Assembly (NCBI RefSeq): GCF_008728835.1
Contig: NZ_CP042582.1
Span: 4,142,217-4,206,216, forward strand
Source: Hypericibacter adhaerens
GTDB taxonomy: Bacteria; Pseudomonadota; Alphaproteobacteria; Dongiales; Dongiaceae
Reading direction: 5' to 3'
DNA length: 64,000 nt
In this document: positions 40,807 to 49,614 of the stretch, one piece after another
Layout: each line of letters opens with the position of its first letter
How positions within the stretch are numbered: the stretch's first letter is position 1
Translations under genes and position numbers: made by a program
The notes under the pieces: model-generated
What the model was told of the DNA's origin: nothing
The model's input: only the letters and a program-made list of their open reading frames with translations
The model's database searches: none

Positions 40807-41346
40807 ATGAATCGAGACAACAGCCTCATTCCCAGCGAAGCCGTCCGCCTCGCGGCCTTGGGCAGCCTGTGGCAGGCCGCCAAGCGCTATGCCGACCTGG
40901 CGACCGAGGTGCGGCATTTCACGGGGCGCATCGTCGGCCCCTCGCTCGAGCTGCTCGGCCCCTCGCTCGAGGTGCTGCGGCTCGAAGGGCTGATCGATGT
41001 CGAGCCCGGCAGCGGCGAAGGCGCGGCGGCGGTCATGGCCATCACCGAGGCCGGTCGCCAGGAGCTGCACCGGCTGATGACCGCGAGCCTGCGGGGCCCG
41101 CAGGGCGAGATCAACAAGCTGTTCGTGGCGCTCAAGATGCGCTTCCTCGACGCGCTGACGCCCGAGGAGCGGCGCCTGCAGGCCGATCTCCTCGCCGAGA
41201 TCTGCGAGCAGGAGCTCGCCCGCCTCGAGGATCTGCGCGCGCACCATGCCGGCGAGCCCGGCCATCTCCTCGACTGGCTCGACCACGACATCGCCCAGAC
41301 GCGAAGCCGCCTCGCCTGGTTCCACGCGCTGCGGGAGCGGTTGTAG
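40807..41346 (+). CDS. PadR-like transcriptional regulator, 179 aa
   Basis: Residues about 10-85 resemble a winged helix (EVLRLEGLIDVEPGSGEGAA, then MAITEAGRQELHRLM with the ITEAGRQEL wing motif of PadR/MarR proteins). Residues about 95-179 form the helical PadR C-terminal dimer domain (FVALKMRFLDALTPEERRLQ, LDHDIAQTRSRLAWFHAL). The ligand and target genes are unknown. It is flanked by repeats and stands alone. Confidence 0.65.
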   Translation: MNRDNSLIPSEAVRLAALGSLWQAAKRYADLATEVRHFTGRIVGPSLELLGPSLEVLRLEGLIDVEPGSGEGAAAVMAITEAGRQELHRLMTASLRGPQGEINKLFVALKMRFLDALTPEERRLQADLLAEICEQELARLEDLRAHHAGEPGHLLDWLDHDIAQTRSRLAWFHALRERL

Positions 41347-41360
41347 CACGCCTATCGTCT

Positions 41361-41459
41361 CCTCCCCCGTCTTCGGGGGAGGATTAAGGAGGGGGATGAC
41401 GCGATGTCAGCGACCGAGCCGCCCCCTCCCTTGCCCTCCCCCGAAAACGGGGGAGGGGA
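41361..41459. repeat. Two family 1 palindromic repeats
   Basis: CCTCCCCCGTCTTCGGGGGAGG and CCCTCCCCCGAAAACGGGGG AGGGG units between convergent genes; they could terminate both. Confidence 0.7.
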
Positions 41460-41470
41460 CATTCATTGCG

Positions 41471-42214
41471 TCAAAACAAATGCTGCCCGCCCGTGACGAA
41501 GATCTCGGTTCCCGTCACATAGGCGAAATCCTCGGTGCAGAGCCGGAACACGGCCGAGGCGACCTCCTCGGGACGGCCCATGCGGTGCATCGGGATGCGC
41601 GGGATCAGCGCCTCGTATTCCGGCCCGATCATCGCCGTCTCGATCTCGCCCGGCGCCACCGCGTTCACCCGCACGCCGAGGCTCGCGAACTCGACCGCCA
41701 TCTCGCGGGTGAGCGCCGAGAGCGCCGCCTTCGAGGTCGAGTAGGCCGAGCCCGCGAAAGGATGGATCGCATGGCCGGCGATCGAGGTGATGTTGATGAT
41801 CGAGCCCTTGCCCTTGTGCAGCGCCTTGGCGAAGCCGCGCGCCAGGCGCAGCGGCACGAAGAGGTTGAGCTCGAACACGTCGCGCCAGGCGGCGATGTCG
41901 CCATTGAGGCAGCCGAGCCGCTCCTTGAAGGGCGTCTTGGGCGAGATGGCCGCGTTGTTGATGAGCGCCGTGAGCCCGCCCCCATCGCCCAGCAGCGCAT
42001 TGGCTTGCGCGACGAAGCGCTCGAGATCCTCGCCCTGCGCCAGGTCGGCCGTGATGTGCTGGGCCCAGTTCGGGTCCCGCTTGCACTCCTCGGGCGGCGC
42101 CTCGCGGCTGCAGGTGATCATGCGCCAGCCTTCCTGGCTGAAGCGCTTGACGGTGGCATGACCGATGCCGCGGCTGGCACCGGTCAGGATCATGGTTTTG
42201 CGGTCCTGGGTCAT
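41471..42214 (-). CDS. SDR family NAD(P)-dependent oxidoreductase
   Basis: A 247-aa classical short-chain dehydrogenase: TGASRGIG cofactor motif at about residue 11, NNAA, the catalytic Ser in INITSIAGHA, and Y-S-T-S-K as the active-site Tyr/Lys. The C-terminal GRPEEVASAVFRL and TGTEIFVTGGQH are standard for the family. The substrate cannot be told. It is monocistronic, bounded on both sides by family 1 repeats. Confidence 0.88.
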   Translation of the reverse strand: MTQDRKTMILTGASRGIGHATVKRFSQEGWRMITCSREAPPEECKRDPNWAQHITADLAQGEDLERFVAQANALLGDGGGLTALINNAAISPKTPFKERLGCLNGDIAAWRDVFELNLFVPLRLARGFAKALHKGKGSIINITSIAGHAIHPFAGSAYSTSKAALSALTREMAVEFASLGVRVNAVAPGEIETAMIGPEYEALIPRIPMHRMGRPEEVASAVFRLCTEDFAYVTGTEIFVTGGQHLF

Positions 42215-42233
42215 GGCGCGACTTTACCATGAT

Positions 42234-42325
42234 CCCCTCCCCCGCGCTGCGGGGGAGGGTCGGGGAGAGGGCTGCTCGGTCCGCGCAGCCCTCTCCCTGC
42301 CCTTCTCCCGCAAGCGGGAGAGGGA
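42234..42325. repeat. Two family 1 palindromic repeats
   Basis: CCCCTCCCCCGCGCTGCGGG GGAGGG and CCCTTCTCCCGCAAGCGGGA GAGGG units; the second directly follows the UspA stop. Confidence 0.7.
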
Positions 42326-42338
42326 ATAGAAATCGCGC

Positions 42339-43169
42339 CTAATGCGCCATCAGCACCGGTAGGGCCGCATTGGCCAGCACGTAGCGGGTGGTGCCGCCGA
42401 GGATCATCTCCTTGAGCCGGCTATGGCCATAGCCGCCCATCACCACCATGTCGGCCGAGAGGCTGGCGATCCGGTCGAGGAGGGCGCGGCCGATCGGCCC
42501 GCCGCCGAGCTCGAGCCGCACCACCTGGGCATTGATCTTGTGGCGCGACAGATAGGCGCCCACCGCCGCCGCCGGCGCCGGCTTGTCCTCGTCGCCCACC
42601 GTCAGCACCGTCACCTGCTTGGCCTGCCGCAGGAACGGCAGCGCCACCGCCACGGCGCGGGCCGACTGGGCCGTGCCGTTCCAGCCGATCACGATATTGT
42701 CGCCCGTGGCACCCGAATAGCCTGCCGGCACCATCAGCACCGGGTGGCCGGTATCGAAGATGGCAGCGTCCAGCAGCGCCGTCTGCGTCAGGCTGTCCTC
42801 GCCCGAGGGCCGCGCCATGACGATGAGGTCCGTGAGGCGGCCCGCCGCCGCGATATTGTCAGGCCCCGGCCCGACCACCTCGCGCCAAGTGGTGATGCCC
42901 GGCGCCTCGGCGGATAGCCGGTCATAGGCCTCGCGGGCCCGCTTGGCGCGGGTCTCGACCGCCTGGGTCATGGATTCGATCATCTGCTCGACCAGCGCGC
43001 CCGACATGCCCTCGCCCACGATGGGCACCAGGGTCGAAGGATCGGCCCGGAGATGGAGTACCTCGAGATGGGCCTCGAATCGGCGCGCCACGCCGAGCGC
43101 CGTCTTCAGCACGCTGTCGCTCGACTGGCCGCCATCGGCAAGCGCCAGGATCGTGGCAATGTTGGTCAT
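42339..43169 (-). CDS. Universal stress protein with two UspA domains, 276 aa
   Basis: Two tandem UspA-like domains. The first (residues about 1-140) has TILALADGGQSSDSVLKTAL; the second (about 150-276) has IVIGWNGTAQSARAVAVALPFL and ends with the ATP-binding type motif VMGGYGHSRLKEMILGGTTRYV. Such proteins help survival under stress or starvation. The ATG at 43169 starts the first beta strand; a longer frame to 43226 has no support. Confidence 0.88.
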   Translation of the reverse strand: MTNIATILALADGGQSSDSVLKTALGVARRFEAHLEVLHLRADPSTLVPIVGEGMSGALVEQMIESMTQAVETRAKRAREAYDRLSAEAPGITTWREVVGPGPDNIAAAGRLTDLIVMARPSGEDSLTQTALLDAAIFDTGHPVLMVPAGYSGATGDNIVIGWNGTAQSARAVAVALPFLRQAKQVTVLTVGDEDKPAPAAAVGAYLSRHKINAQVVRLELGGGPIGRALLDRIASLSADMVVMGGYGHSRLKEMILGGTTRYVLANAALPVLMAH

Positions 43170-43302
43170 GAGCCGCCCCTCTTTCCAAAGCGATGATAGA
43201 TCTCTGGTTCCTCGTCGGAACCGCATCAGGCTACAGGATCACACGTGGCCTACCTTGATGCAAATCAAGCGTTTCCGGGCGCCGTCGCCGCGCCTCGATA
43301 TC

Positions 43303-43335
43303 GTCCCTCCCCCCTTGTTGGAGGGAGGTTAGGAA
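43303..43335. repeat. Family 1 palindromic repeat
   Basis: CCCTCCCCCCTTGTTGGAGG GAGG in the 247-bp gap between the uspA-like and cation-efflux genes. A less regular CCCCCACCCCCACC stretch follows at about 43362. Confidence 0.6.
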
Positions 43336-43416
43336 GGAAGTGACCGTAGATCGCGATGCTCCCCCACCCCCACCAAGGGCCAGGGGATAAGAAGGCGAGA
43401 GAAGGCATTCGCACCT

Positions 43417-44358
43417 TCACCCGAACGTCTTGCGCCCCTCGTTCACCCCTTCCGGGTCCTCGTGAATGATCACCTCCGCGGTCGGGAACGCTTTCAGCAC
43501 CGCCGCCTCGACCTCGTCCGACAGCTCATGCGCCTCGGTCAGCCGCATCGCCGGATCCATCTCCAGATGGAACTGGATGAAGCGGTGGGGACCCGATCGG
43601 CGCGTGCGCAGATCGTGCATGTTGCGCACCCTCGGATTGGCCATGACGATCGCCCGGATCTGCTGGCGCTCTTCGTCCGGCATTTCGCGATCCATCAGCA
43701 TGTCGAACGAGCCGCGCGCGATCTGCCAGGCGGTGAGGATGATGTAGAAGGCCACCCCGATCGCGAAGATCGGGTCGGACCGCTCCCAGCCGAACTGGCT
43801 CGACAGGACGAGGGCTGCGAGCACCGCCAGGTTGGCCGCGATATCGCCCACGTAATGGAGGGAATCGGCCGAGACCGCGATCGAGCCGGTGCGGCGGATG
43901 ACGGAGCGCTGGAACAGCACCAGCACGAACGTCATCGCCATCGAGAACAGCATCACGCCGATCCCGACGGCGCCATGGACGACCGGCTGCGGCGTCACCA
44001 GCCGCCCGGCCGATTCGAAGAACAGGAACAATGCCGAGCCGGCGATGAAGGCCGACTGGCCCAGGCCGGACAGCGCCTCGGCCTTGCCGTGGCCGAAACG
44101 GTGCTCACGATCGGCCGGCGTCAGCGCATGGCGCACGGCGAGCAGGTTGACCAGCGAGGCGGCCGCATCCAGGAGCGAATCGAGCAGGGTCGAGAGCATG
44201 CTGACCGAGTCGGTCAGCAGATAGGCGACGGCCTTGGCCAGGATCAGGATCACCGCCGTGGCCATCGAGGCGTAGGTTGCCAGGCGCATCAGCCGCGCCG
44301 CTTCAGGCGGCAGCTTCGGGCCGTTGGACAGTCCTGCAGTGGCGTCGGACGAGGACAT
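43417..44358 (-). CDS. Cation diffusion facilitator (FieF-like), 313 aa
   Basis: Six membrane helices followed by a ferredoxin-like cytoplasmic domain. The metal site residues are present: LLDSLLDAAASLVNL (D-x3-D in helix 2) and HYVGDIAANL (H-x3-D in helix 5). The C-terminal domain ends in EVIIHEDPEG. D/HD geometry fits export of Fe(II), Zn(II) or Mn(II) in exchange for protons. It is monocistronic. Confidence 0.9.
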   Translation of the reverse strand: MSSSDATAGLSNGPKLPPEAARLMRLATYASMATAVILILAKAVAYLLTDSVSMLSTLLDSLLDAAASLVNLLAVRHALTPADREHRFGHGKAEALSGLGQSAFIAGSALFLFFESAGRLVTPQPVVHGAVGIGVMLFSMAMTFVLVLFQRSVIRRTGSIAVSADSLHYVGDIAANLAVLAALVLSSQFGWERSDPIFAIGVAFYIILTAWQIARGSFDMLMDREMPDEERQQIRAIVMANPRVRNMHDLRTRRSGPHRFIQFHLEMDPAMRLTEAHELSDEVEAAVLKAFPTAEVIIHEDPEGVNEGRKTFG

Positions 44359-44440
44359 GAAGCGGAGTGGGTCCTTGGTTTTCTTTCCCGCGAGGGAAAA
44401 CTGCTGTGGGGACGGCCGCAGGCTCGCCTTTACCCGTTCC

Positions 44441-44513
44441 TGTCAGGCCCGGACTTGATCCGGGTATTCGGTCCTTCGGCCCCTGGATCGCCGGATCAGG
44501 TCCGGCGATGGCA
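44441..44513. repeat. Family 2 palindromic repeats
   Basis: TGTCAGGCCCGGACTTGATC CGGG and GGATCGCCGGATCAGGTCCG GCGATGGCA units, inverted to one another, between the cation efflux and pdxH genes. Confidence 0.7.
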
Positions 44514-44538
44514 GAAAGACGGGGGCATGATGGGCCGC

Positions 44539-45129
44539 TCAGGGATAGAGCTTCTCCGTGCGCCAGCCCTCGCCCTCGCGATGATAGACGAGACGGTCAT
44601 GGAGCCGAAACGGCCGGTCCTCCCAGAACTCGATGCGCTGCGGCACGACCCGGAAACCCGACCAGTAGGGCGGGCGCGGAACGGTACCGAGGCCGAACTT
44701 CAAGGTGAACTCGGCCACGCGGCGCTCCAGTTCCAGCCGCTCGGTCAGCGGCCGCGACTGCTGCGACGCCCAGGCGCCGATCTGGCTGGTGCGATGCCGG
44801 GTCGCGTAATAGGCGTCGGCCTCCTGCGCGCCGACCTGCTCGACCGGGCCCTCGACCCGGACCGACCGGCGCAGCGACTTCCAGTGGAAGCAGAGGGCCG
44901 CCTTCGGGTTCGCCAGGATCTGCTGGCCCTTTCGGCTCTCATAGTTGGTGTAGAAGGTGAAGCCGCGCTCGTCGGCCTCCTTGAGCAGCACCATCCGCAA
45001 GCTGGGTTGGCCGTCGGCGCCGACGGTCGCCAGGGCCATGGCGTTGGGATCCTCGGGTTCGCGGGCATTCGCCTCGGCAAACCAGCGCTGGAACAACGCG
45101 AAGGGCTCGGCAAAGGAACGTTCGCTCAT
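44539..45129 (-). CDS. pdxH: Pyridoxamine 5'-phosphate oxidase
   Basis: A 196-aa FMN enzyme making pyridoxal phosphate from pyridoxine or pyridoxamine phosphate. Conserved segments are [50 protein letters not shown], and the C-terminal [20 protein letters not shown] with RLHDR. It lies divergent from dnaJ, a common arrangement in alphaproteobacteria. The ATG at 45129 is used. Confidence 0.93.
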   Translation of the reverse strand: MSERSFAEPFALFQRWFAEANAREPEDPNAMALATVGADGQPSLRMVLLKEADERGFTFYTNYESRKGQQILANPKAALCFHWKSLRRSVRVEGPVEQVGAQEADAYYATRHRTSQIGAWASQQSRPLTERLELERRVAEFTLKFGLGTVPRPPYWSGFRVVPQRIEFWEDRPFRLHDRLVYHREGEGWRTEKLYP

Positions 45130-45429
45130 GGCAGTCCTTGCGGGATGGGGTCGCATGGCAGGCGGCTTTGGTCAGGCGGTTGAATTTGCCCGAACTCTGC
45201 CCATTTTTCACGGGTCGCATCGTGTCCCGCCGGAAGACCAGCCATTCCCAATTCGAGGTTCAGACCGCCTGCCCGGTCCGGAACGCTGGGCGCGACGGGG
45301 CCCGGTGCATTAGGATCGCATCCATGCGCATGACCTTTGCAAACGCCTCTCATCTCCAGGAATCGCGGACAGCCCCGGCTTCGCCGGGCGTGAACGGCCG
45401 CCGGTCCGCTATGGCGAGGGCCTGAACCC
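45130..45429. other. Divergent pdxH/dnaJ intergenic region
   Basis: 300 bp without a convincing gene; a 95-codon open frame on the + strand has no protein-like composition. The region must hold promoters for both genes. No clear -35/-10 pair or operator was recognised. Confidence 0.4.
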
Positions 45430-46371
45430 ATGCGCGATCCTTATGAGGTCTTGGGCGTCGGGCGCAGCGCCAGCGCCGACGAGATCAAGCAGGCCTACCG
45501 CAAGCTCGCCAAGAAGCTGCATCCCGACCTGAACCCCGGCAACAAGAAGGTCGAGGCGCAGTTCAAGGAGGTCGCGGCGGCCTATGACCTGCTGGGCGAT
45601 CCGGAGAAGCGGCGGCGTTTCGATGCCGGCGAGATCGATTCGAGCGGCGCCGAGAAGCCGCGCCAGAGCTATTGGCGCTCCTACGAAGGCGGGCGCGGCG
45701 GCAAGTATCGCGGCGGTGCCGACAACAGCTTCGGCCTGGGTGAGGAGGAGCTGAGCGAGGACTGGTTCGCCAACCTGTTCGGCGACGGCCCGCGCGGCGG
45801 CGGTGCCGGCGCGCGCGGCTATGCGGGCGGCCAGACCGTGCGGATGCGCGGCGCCGACGTGTCCTATGTAGCGCCGGTGGAGTTCCTCGAGGCGGCGCTG
45901 GGCGCCAAGAAGCGGCTCACGCTGACCGACGGCAAGGTGATCGATTTCAACATCCCGCCCGGCACCAAGGACGGCCAGACCTTGCGCCTCAAGGGCCAGG
46001 GCCTGCCGGGGTTCGGCGATGGCGGGGCCGGCGACGCCTATGTCGAGATCAAGGTCAAGGCGCATCCGACCTTCCGGCGCGAGGGCGACGACATCCATAT
46101 CGAAGTGCCGGTGACGCTGCAGGAAGCCGTTCTCGGCGGCTCGATCGAGGTACCGACCATCGACGGCCGCGTCACGGTGACGGTGCCGAAGGGCTCCAAC
46201 ACCGGCACGGTGCTGCGCCTCAAGGGCAAGGGCGTGGTCGACCAGAAGACGCGCCAGCGCGGCGACCAGTATGTCCGGCTCAAGGTGGTGCTGCCGCCCA
46301 AGAGCGACGACAAGCTGGCCGAGATGGTCGAGCGCTGGGCCAAGGAAAATCCTTATCGGGTGCGCGAATGA
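45430..46371 (+). CDS. DnaJ-family co-chaperone, CbpA-like (313 aa)
   Basis: The J domain (residues 1-68) has the essential HPD in [12 protein letters not shown] Gly-rich linker (about 75-140) follows, then two substrate-binding beta domains ([40 protein letters not shown]). There is no Cys-rich zinc domain, which makes it type II/CbpA-like. It delivers unfolded clients to DnaK. The next gene encodes its modulator CbpM and overlaps by four bases. Confidence 0.9.
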   Translation: MRDPYEVLGVGRSASADEIKQAYRKLAKKLHPDLNPGNKKVEAQFKEVAAAYDLLGDPEKRRRFDAGEIDSSGAEKPRQSYWRSYEGGRGGKYRGGADNSFGLGEEELSEDWFANLFGDGPRGGGAGARGYAGGQTVRMRGADVSYVAPVEFLEAALGAKKRLTLTDGKVIDFNIPPGTKDGQTLRLKGQGLPGFGDGGAGDAYVEIKVKAHPTFRREGDDIHIEVPVTLQEAVLGGSIEVPTIDGRVTVTVPKGSNTGTVLRLKGKGVVDQKTRQRGDQYVRLKVVLPPKSDDKLAEMVERWAKENPYRVRE

Positions 46372-46703
46372 CCCGCTGGACGCTGGAGCAAGTGGTGGCC
46401 GAGATCGGCGTCGATCGCGCCGCCGTGACGAGCTGGGTCGAGCAGCACTGGGTGCTGCCGGAGAGCGAAGGCGGCGCCTGGCATTTCGACGATCTCGATC
46501 TGGCCAGGCTGCGCCTCATCGCCGAGCTCACCCAGGAGCTCGAGATCGGCGACGAGGCGATCCCGGTCGTGCTCAATCTCCTCGACCAGATCTACCAGCT
46601 CCGCGACAAGCTCGCGGCCCTGGAACAGGCGATCGAGCAGGCCTCGCCGGATTGCCGCGCCGAGATCGCGCAGATCCTGGGCGGCGGCAAGACCGACGAT
46701 TAG
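46368..46703 (+). CDS. CbpM-like chaperone modulator, 111 aa
   Basis: A MerR-like winged helix ([40 protein letters not shown]) followed by a long helix ([18 protein letters not shown]). This is the pattern of CbpM, which binds the J domain of CbpA and inhibits it. The position right behind a CbpA-like gene with an ATGA overlap supports this. Confidence 0.82.
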   Translation: MTRWTLEQVVAEIGVDRAAVTSWVEQHWVLPESEGGAWHFDDLDLARLRLIAELTQELEIGDEAIPVVLNLLDQIYQLRDKLAALEQAIEQASPDCRAEIAQILGGGKTDD

Positions 46704-46769
46704 CCCGGCACCCGGCGTCTTCCTTCGTCTCTGCCCGCCGGACTTTTGTAGGCAATTTTCAGGATTTGC

Positions 46770-47360
46770 CTACACCCCCGCCATGCCCTCTTTCTTCACC
46801 ACCCCCTCCGGCGCTGTCATCCCCTCCTCCGCCTCGAACCGGAGCTCGACGGGGGTGGCGGCCAGCTTGGCGAGGAGGTTCCGCTTCCGCCGGATCGGCC
46901 ACCAGTCATAGAGGAAGATCTCGAGCGGCCGCCAGTTTGCGACCCAGCCGAGGATGAAGAAGCCTTCGGCGATCAGGTTGCCGATGGCGGAGTCGGGCAG
47001 ATAGAGCCGCACGGCCTGGTTGACCAGCACCGCCGCGACCAGCACGCAGAGCCCGATGGAGAGCGACCATCGCCCGAGGCGGAACAGCTCGCGCAGATCG
47101 AGCGCCGCCTGCTCCGAGCGATAGCGGAAATAATGATGCAGTCCCTCGGGGATGTCCCGCGCGGTCCGATGCTTCGCCGCCCGCTCGGGCAGATGCAGGA
47201 CGATGACGAAAGGCCGGCGCTTGTCGAGCTCGCGCGCCGCGCCGACGATGTAATGCTCGGCCTCCTCGTCGAGATCGCGCTCGGGCAAGGGCGAATGATC
47301 GAGCGGGTTGAACAACTGCTCGACCGACCGGATATGCAGCTCGATGGGTTGCGGGTCCAT
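46770..47360 (-). CDS. Membrane protein of unknown function, 196 aa
   Basis: A cytoplasmic N-terminal domain (IELHIRSVEQLFNPLDHSPL, then RDLDEEAEHYIVGAARELD) is followed by two membrane helices (WSLSIGLCVLVAAVLVNQAV; GNLIAEGFFILGWVANWRPL) and a basic C-terminus. I recall similar proteins, with LFNPLDPSPF-type motifs, in several proteobacteria but no function. It starts the accessory block between dnaJ/cbpM and fabI. Confidence 0.65.
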   Translation of the reverse strand: MDPQPIELHIRSVEQLFNPLDHSPLPERDLDEEAEHYIVGAARELDKRRPFVIVLHLPERAAKHRTARDIPEGLHHYFRYRSEQAALDLRELFRLGRWSLSIGLCVLVAAVLVNQAVRLYLPDSAIGNLIAEGFFILGWVANWRPLEIFLYDWWPIRRKRNLLAKLAATPVELRFEAEEGMTAPEGVVKKEGMAGV

Positions 47361-47422
47361 AGCGCGCCTGGATGATCATCCCGCATCGGACGGGGTCTGT
47401 CGACGGCCGGAAGCCGGCAGCC

Positions 47423-48925
47423 TCACGGCCCGGGCATCCGCAGCCGCTTCCCTTCCGCTTCCGCCTGACCGGAATCGAGGAAGGCGTTGCAGGCTTCGAG
47501 CTCGCGGCGGGTTTCGTCGAGCCCGCGCCAACCGATCGCGGCGGTCCAGCGCTGCGCGTAATCCAGCATGCGGATCAGCGGCTCCGTCAGCCCGCTCTGC
47601 GACAGCGCCTTCAAGGCCGAGAGATAATTCGCGCGATAGACCGTCGGGATCACGATGCGCTCCTCGCCGGCAGCGACGAGCTCGGCGTTCATCATGATCC
47701 GCGCGGTCCGGCCATTGCCGTCCGCGAAGGGGTGAACCTCCGCGACCAGGGCCATCATGAACACGGCACGATGGAACGGCGCCTCAAGGCTGCGGCAGAG
47801 ATCGAAGCCCTGCGCCAGTGTGCCCCGGACCAGATCGGGAGCGACGAAGACCGTCGCGCCGGCGCGGTTTCCCAGCCGCTTGAACTCGCCGGGCCGCGTG
47901 TCGGGACGGCCCGCCATGATCGCCGCATGGCGTGCTGAAAGCAGCTGGGTGAATATTTTGGCGTCGTTTGGTGTCCGCCGCATCTCCTGCGCGTCTGAGA
48001 CAACGCGCCAGGTGTCGAGGATGTCGTGGGCGTCCTGCGGTCGTTCCTGCGGGATCACACCGCGAAAGACGATGTCGGCCGCCTCCCCGACGGCAAACTC
48101 CGTGCCCTCGATGAAGTTGGAGAAGTAGGCCTCGAAGAAGGCGAGCGTGGCGGCGCCTTCGGGATCGCGCGCCGGCGCTGGGCGCACCAGCGGCGGCCAA
48201 GCTCGCAAAGACGCGTGCAGCGCTTCGAACAGCACCAGCCGGTCTGGGTCGTAGGGCCGGCCCTGCCGGCGGGCGAGCGCTGCGGGCGCGCTTAGCCTGG
48301 CCTCGCGGGTACCGAGAAGGGCACCAATCATCGCATCGAGCGCGACGGCCTCCTGCTCCAAGCCGAGAGTGGGGGCGATTGCGCGTGCCTCGTCGCGCAG
48401 GCGATTGGCCGCCGCCTCACCCTCGCGGCGGATCAGGCTGTCGAGCCGCTCCTCGAGCGCGCGCCGGCCGAGCGTGCGCGCGACCAAGCCGCCGCGCGCG
48501 CGCGAGGGCCGCAGATTCTCGAGGAAGGCGCGCGCCGTCGAGCCGAGGTGCAGGCCGGCGATGAAATCCCTGTCGGACGGCAAGGGACCCGAGCCGCGCC
48601 GCGCGCGCAGCGTGACGCCCGGCAGGACGATCGTCCTGTCGCTACCGGCGATCAGGCAGACGGAGCCGTCTGTGGCGGGGGCGTTCTCGAGCGCGGTCCG
48701 GTCGGCGATGAGCGCACCGGGAAAGAAGCTCGCGACGATGGGCCAGAGGTTGCGACGGACCACGGCCTCGGGCGGATCGGTCAAATTGCGGGTATAGAGA
48801 CGGGAGGCAAGCTTGCGCAGCCGGCCGGCCCGGGCCGCCCGCGAGACGGCACGGGTCATGGCCGCACCGGAGACGAAGGCCTCCGGCATCCCGTCCCAGG
48901 TTCCGGCAGAGGATAATCCGGCCAT
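47423..48925 (-). CDS. Fic-domain protein with AbiEi-like N-terminal domain, 500 aa
   Basis: Residues about 22-125 resemble the AbiEi antitoxin winged helix and following domain (MTRAVSRAARAGRLRKLASR then LYTRNLTDPP). Residues about 255-470 are a Fic domain with H398-PFADGNGRTAR409, the full catalytic motif for AMP transfer, and an inhibitory motif S269-NFIEG274 of the S/T-x3-E-G/N type before it. A self-inhibited AMPylase joined to a DNA-binding antitoxin domain suggests a single-chain toxin-antitoxin or defence protein that controls its own promoter; that is inference. Direct repeats upstream support autoregulation. Confidence 0.82.
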   Translation of the reverse strand: MAGLSSAGTWDGMPEAFVSGAAMTRAVSRAARAGRLRKLASRLYTRNLTDPPEAVVRRNLWPIVASFFPGALIADRTALENAPATDGSVCLIAGSDRTIVLPGVTLRARRGSGPLPSDRDFIAGLHLGSTARAFLENLRPSRARGGLVARTLGRRALEERLDSLIRREGEAAANRLRDEARAIAPTLGLEQEAVALDAMIGALLGTREARLSAPAALARRQGRPYDPDRLVLFEALHASLRAWPPLVRPAPARDPEGAATLAFFEAYFSNFIEGTEFAVGEAADIVFRGVIPQERPQDAHDILDTWRVVSDAQEMRRTPNDAKIFTQLLSARHAAIMAGRPDTRPGEFKRLGNRAGATVFVAPDLVRGTLAQGFDLCRSLEAPFHRAVFMMALVAEVHPFADGNGRTARIMMNAELVAAGEERIVIPTVYRANYLSALKALSQSGLTEPLIRMLDYAQRWTAAIGWRGLDETRRELEACNAFLDSGQAEAEGKRLRMPGP

Positions 48926-48951
48926 TAAGGGGCCTCCCGGGTGGCAGAATA

Positions 48952-49078
48952 GGGATTTTTCCCGGGATAAGGAACCTAAAAGGGGATTTTTCGGGAGTTA
49001 AGGGCGGAAAATCCGCAACGGGGCGCTCTTTTGGCAGCCGGGGGAGGTTATACCAGCAACCCGGTTTTCCTGGGATAA
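48952..49078. promoter_or_regulatory. Three related repeats upstream of the Fic gene
   Basis: Read on the - strand: TTATCCCGGGAAAAATCCC (48952-48970), TTAACTCCCGAAAAATCCCC (48982-49001) and TTATCCCAGGAAAACCGGG (49060-49078). The first two are 30 bp apart, on one face of the helix. They lie 27-150 bp before the start and are good operator candidates for the AbiEi-like domain. Confidence 0.5.
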
Positions 49079-49084
49079 CGGCCC

Positions 49085-49263
49085 CGCCCCAGTGCGTCGA
49101 AATATTTCAGGAACAGCAGCCGCGATGTCCTTCAGGAACGACCGAAGCAGTCGCCGGTCTCGTTCAAGGTCGTCATCAGTGCAGGAGTCACGCGATTCTC
49201 GGGCCGCGAATACTGATCGAAGAGATTCCGCACGCGAAGGCCCCGTGGCAGGTCAGTAATCAA
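49085..49263 (-). pseudogene. Decayed gene fragment upstream of the Fic gene
   Basis: The - strand reads TDLPRGLRVRNLFDQYSRPE then NRVTPALMTTLNE, and in a shifted frame RDRRLLRSFLKDIAAAVPEI. Together they look like the continuous start of one protein broken by a frameshift near TTGAACGAGAC. From memory, NLFDQYxxPENRxTxAL starts a family of large proteins found near defence genes; I cannot name it. The rest of the gene is absent. Confidence 0.45.
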
Positions 49264-49285
49264 GCAGGGGAGATGGTTCGACGCT

Positions 49286-49516
49286 CTAGCGAGAGCATGC
49301 GCTGCATAGCCGCACAGTACCTTGAGTCACTCGTCTGCGCGCTGCCTCCAGAGCCGCCTCTTGTCGTTGAAACTCGCCAAGTGCAATCCATTGCCCATTG
49401 TCACGCCGTGTTCCGCCGGCGACTCCCTGACCTTCATTGCAGAACGGGCAATCGTGCCGATGAACTTTCGTAGTGTGACCATGAGCGCGCCAGTTCTCAT
49501 ATGCGAAATATTTCAT
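49286..49516 (-). CDS. Small Cys-rich (zinc-ribbon-like) protein, 76 aa
   Basis: It begins MKYFAYENWRAHGHTTKVHR, has CPFCN and ends in LCSAC, giving two Cys pairs that could bind one zinc ion. A helix of Ala/Arg repeats (EAALEAARRRV) separates them. The family is known to me only as a hypothetical protein with a YENWRA-x-GH start. It is near the decayed gene and the HD hydrolase; its role is unknown. Confidence 0.65.
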   Translation of the reverse strand: MKYFAYENWRAHGHTTKVHRHDCPFCNEGQGVAGGTRRDNGQWIALGEFQRQEAALEAARRRVTQGTVRLCSACSR

Positions 49517-49614
49517 CGACCCCCCTCAATCAACAGCGCGACAGCAATGAAATGGAACCCGTTCCCCGCCCTAACTTATTCAATCCAAGCCTGTCCCCTT
49601 GAGCCACCACGCTC

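Noticed and set aside
43462-45183. 573-codon open frame on the + strand
   Set aside because: It is antisense to the cation efflux and pdxH genes and crosses a repeat region.
45138-45425. 95-codon open frame in the pdxH/dnaJ gap
   Set aside because: No ribosome binding site, no protein-like pattern, and it crosses the expected promoter region.
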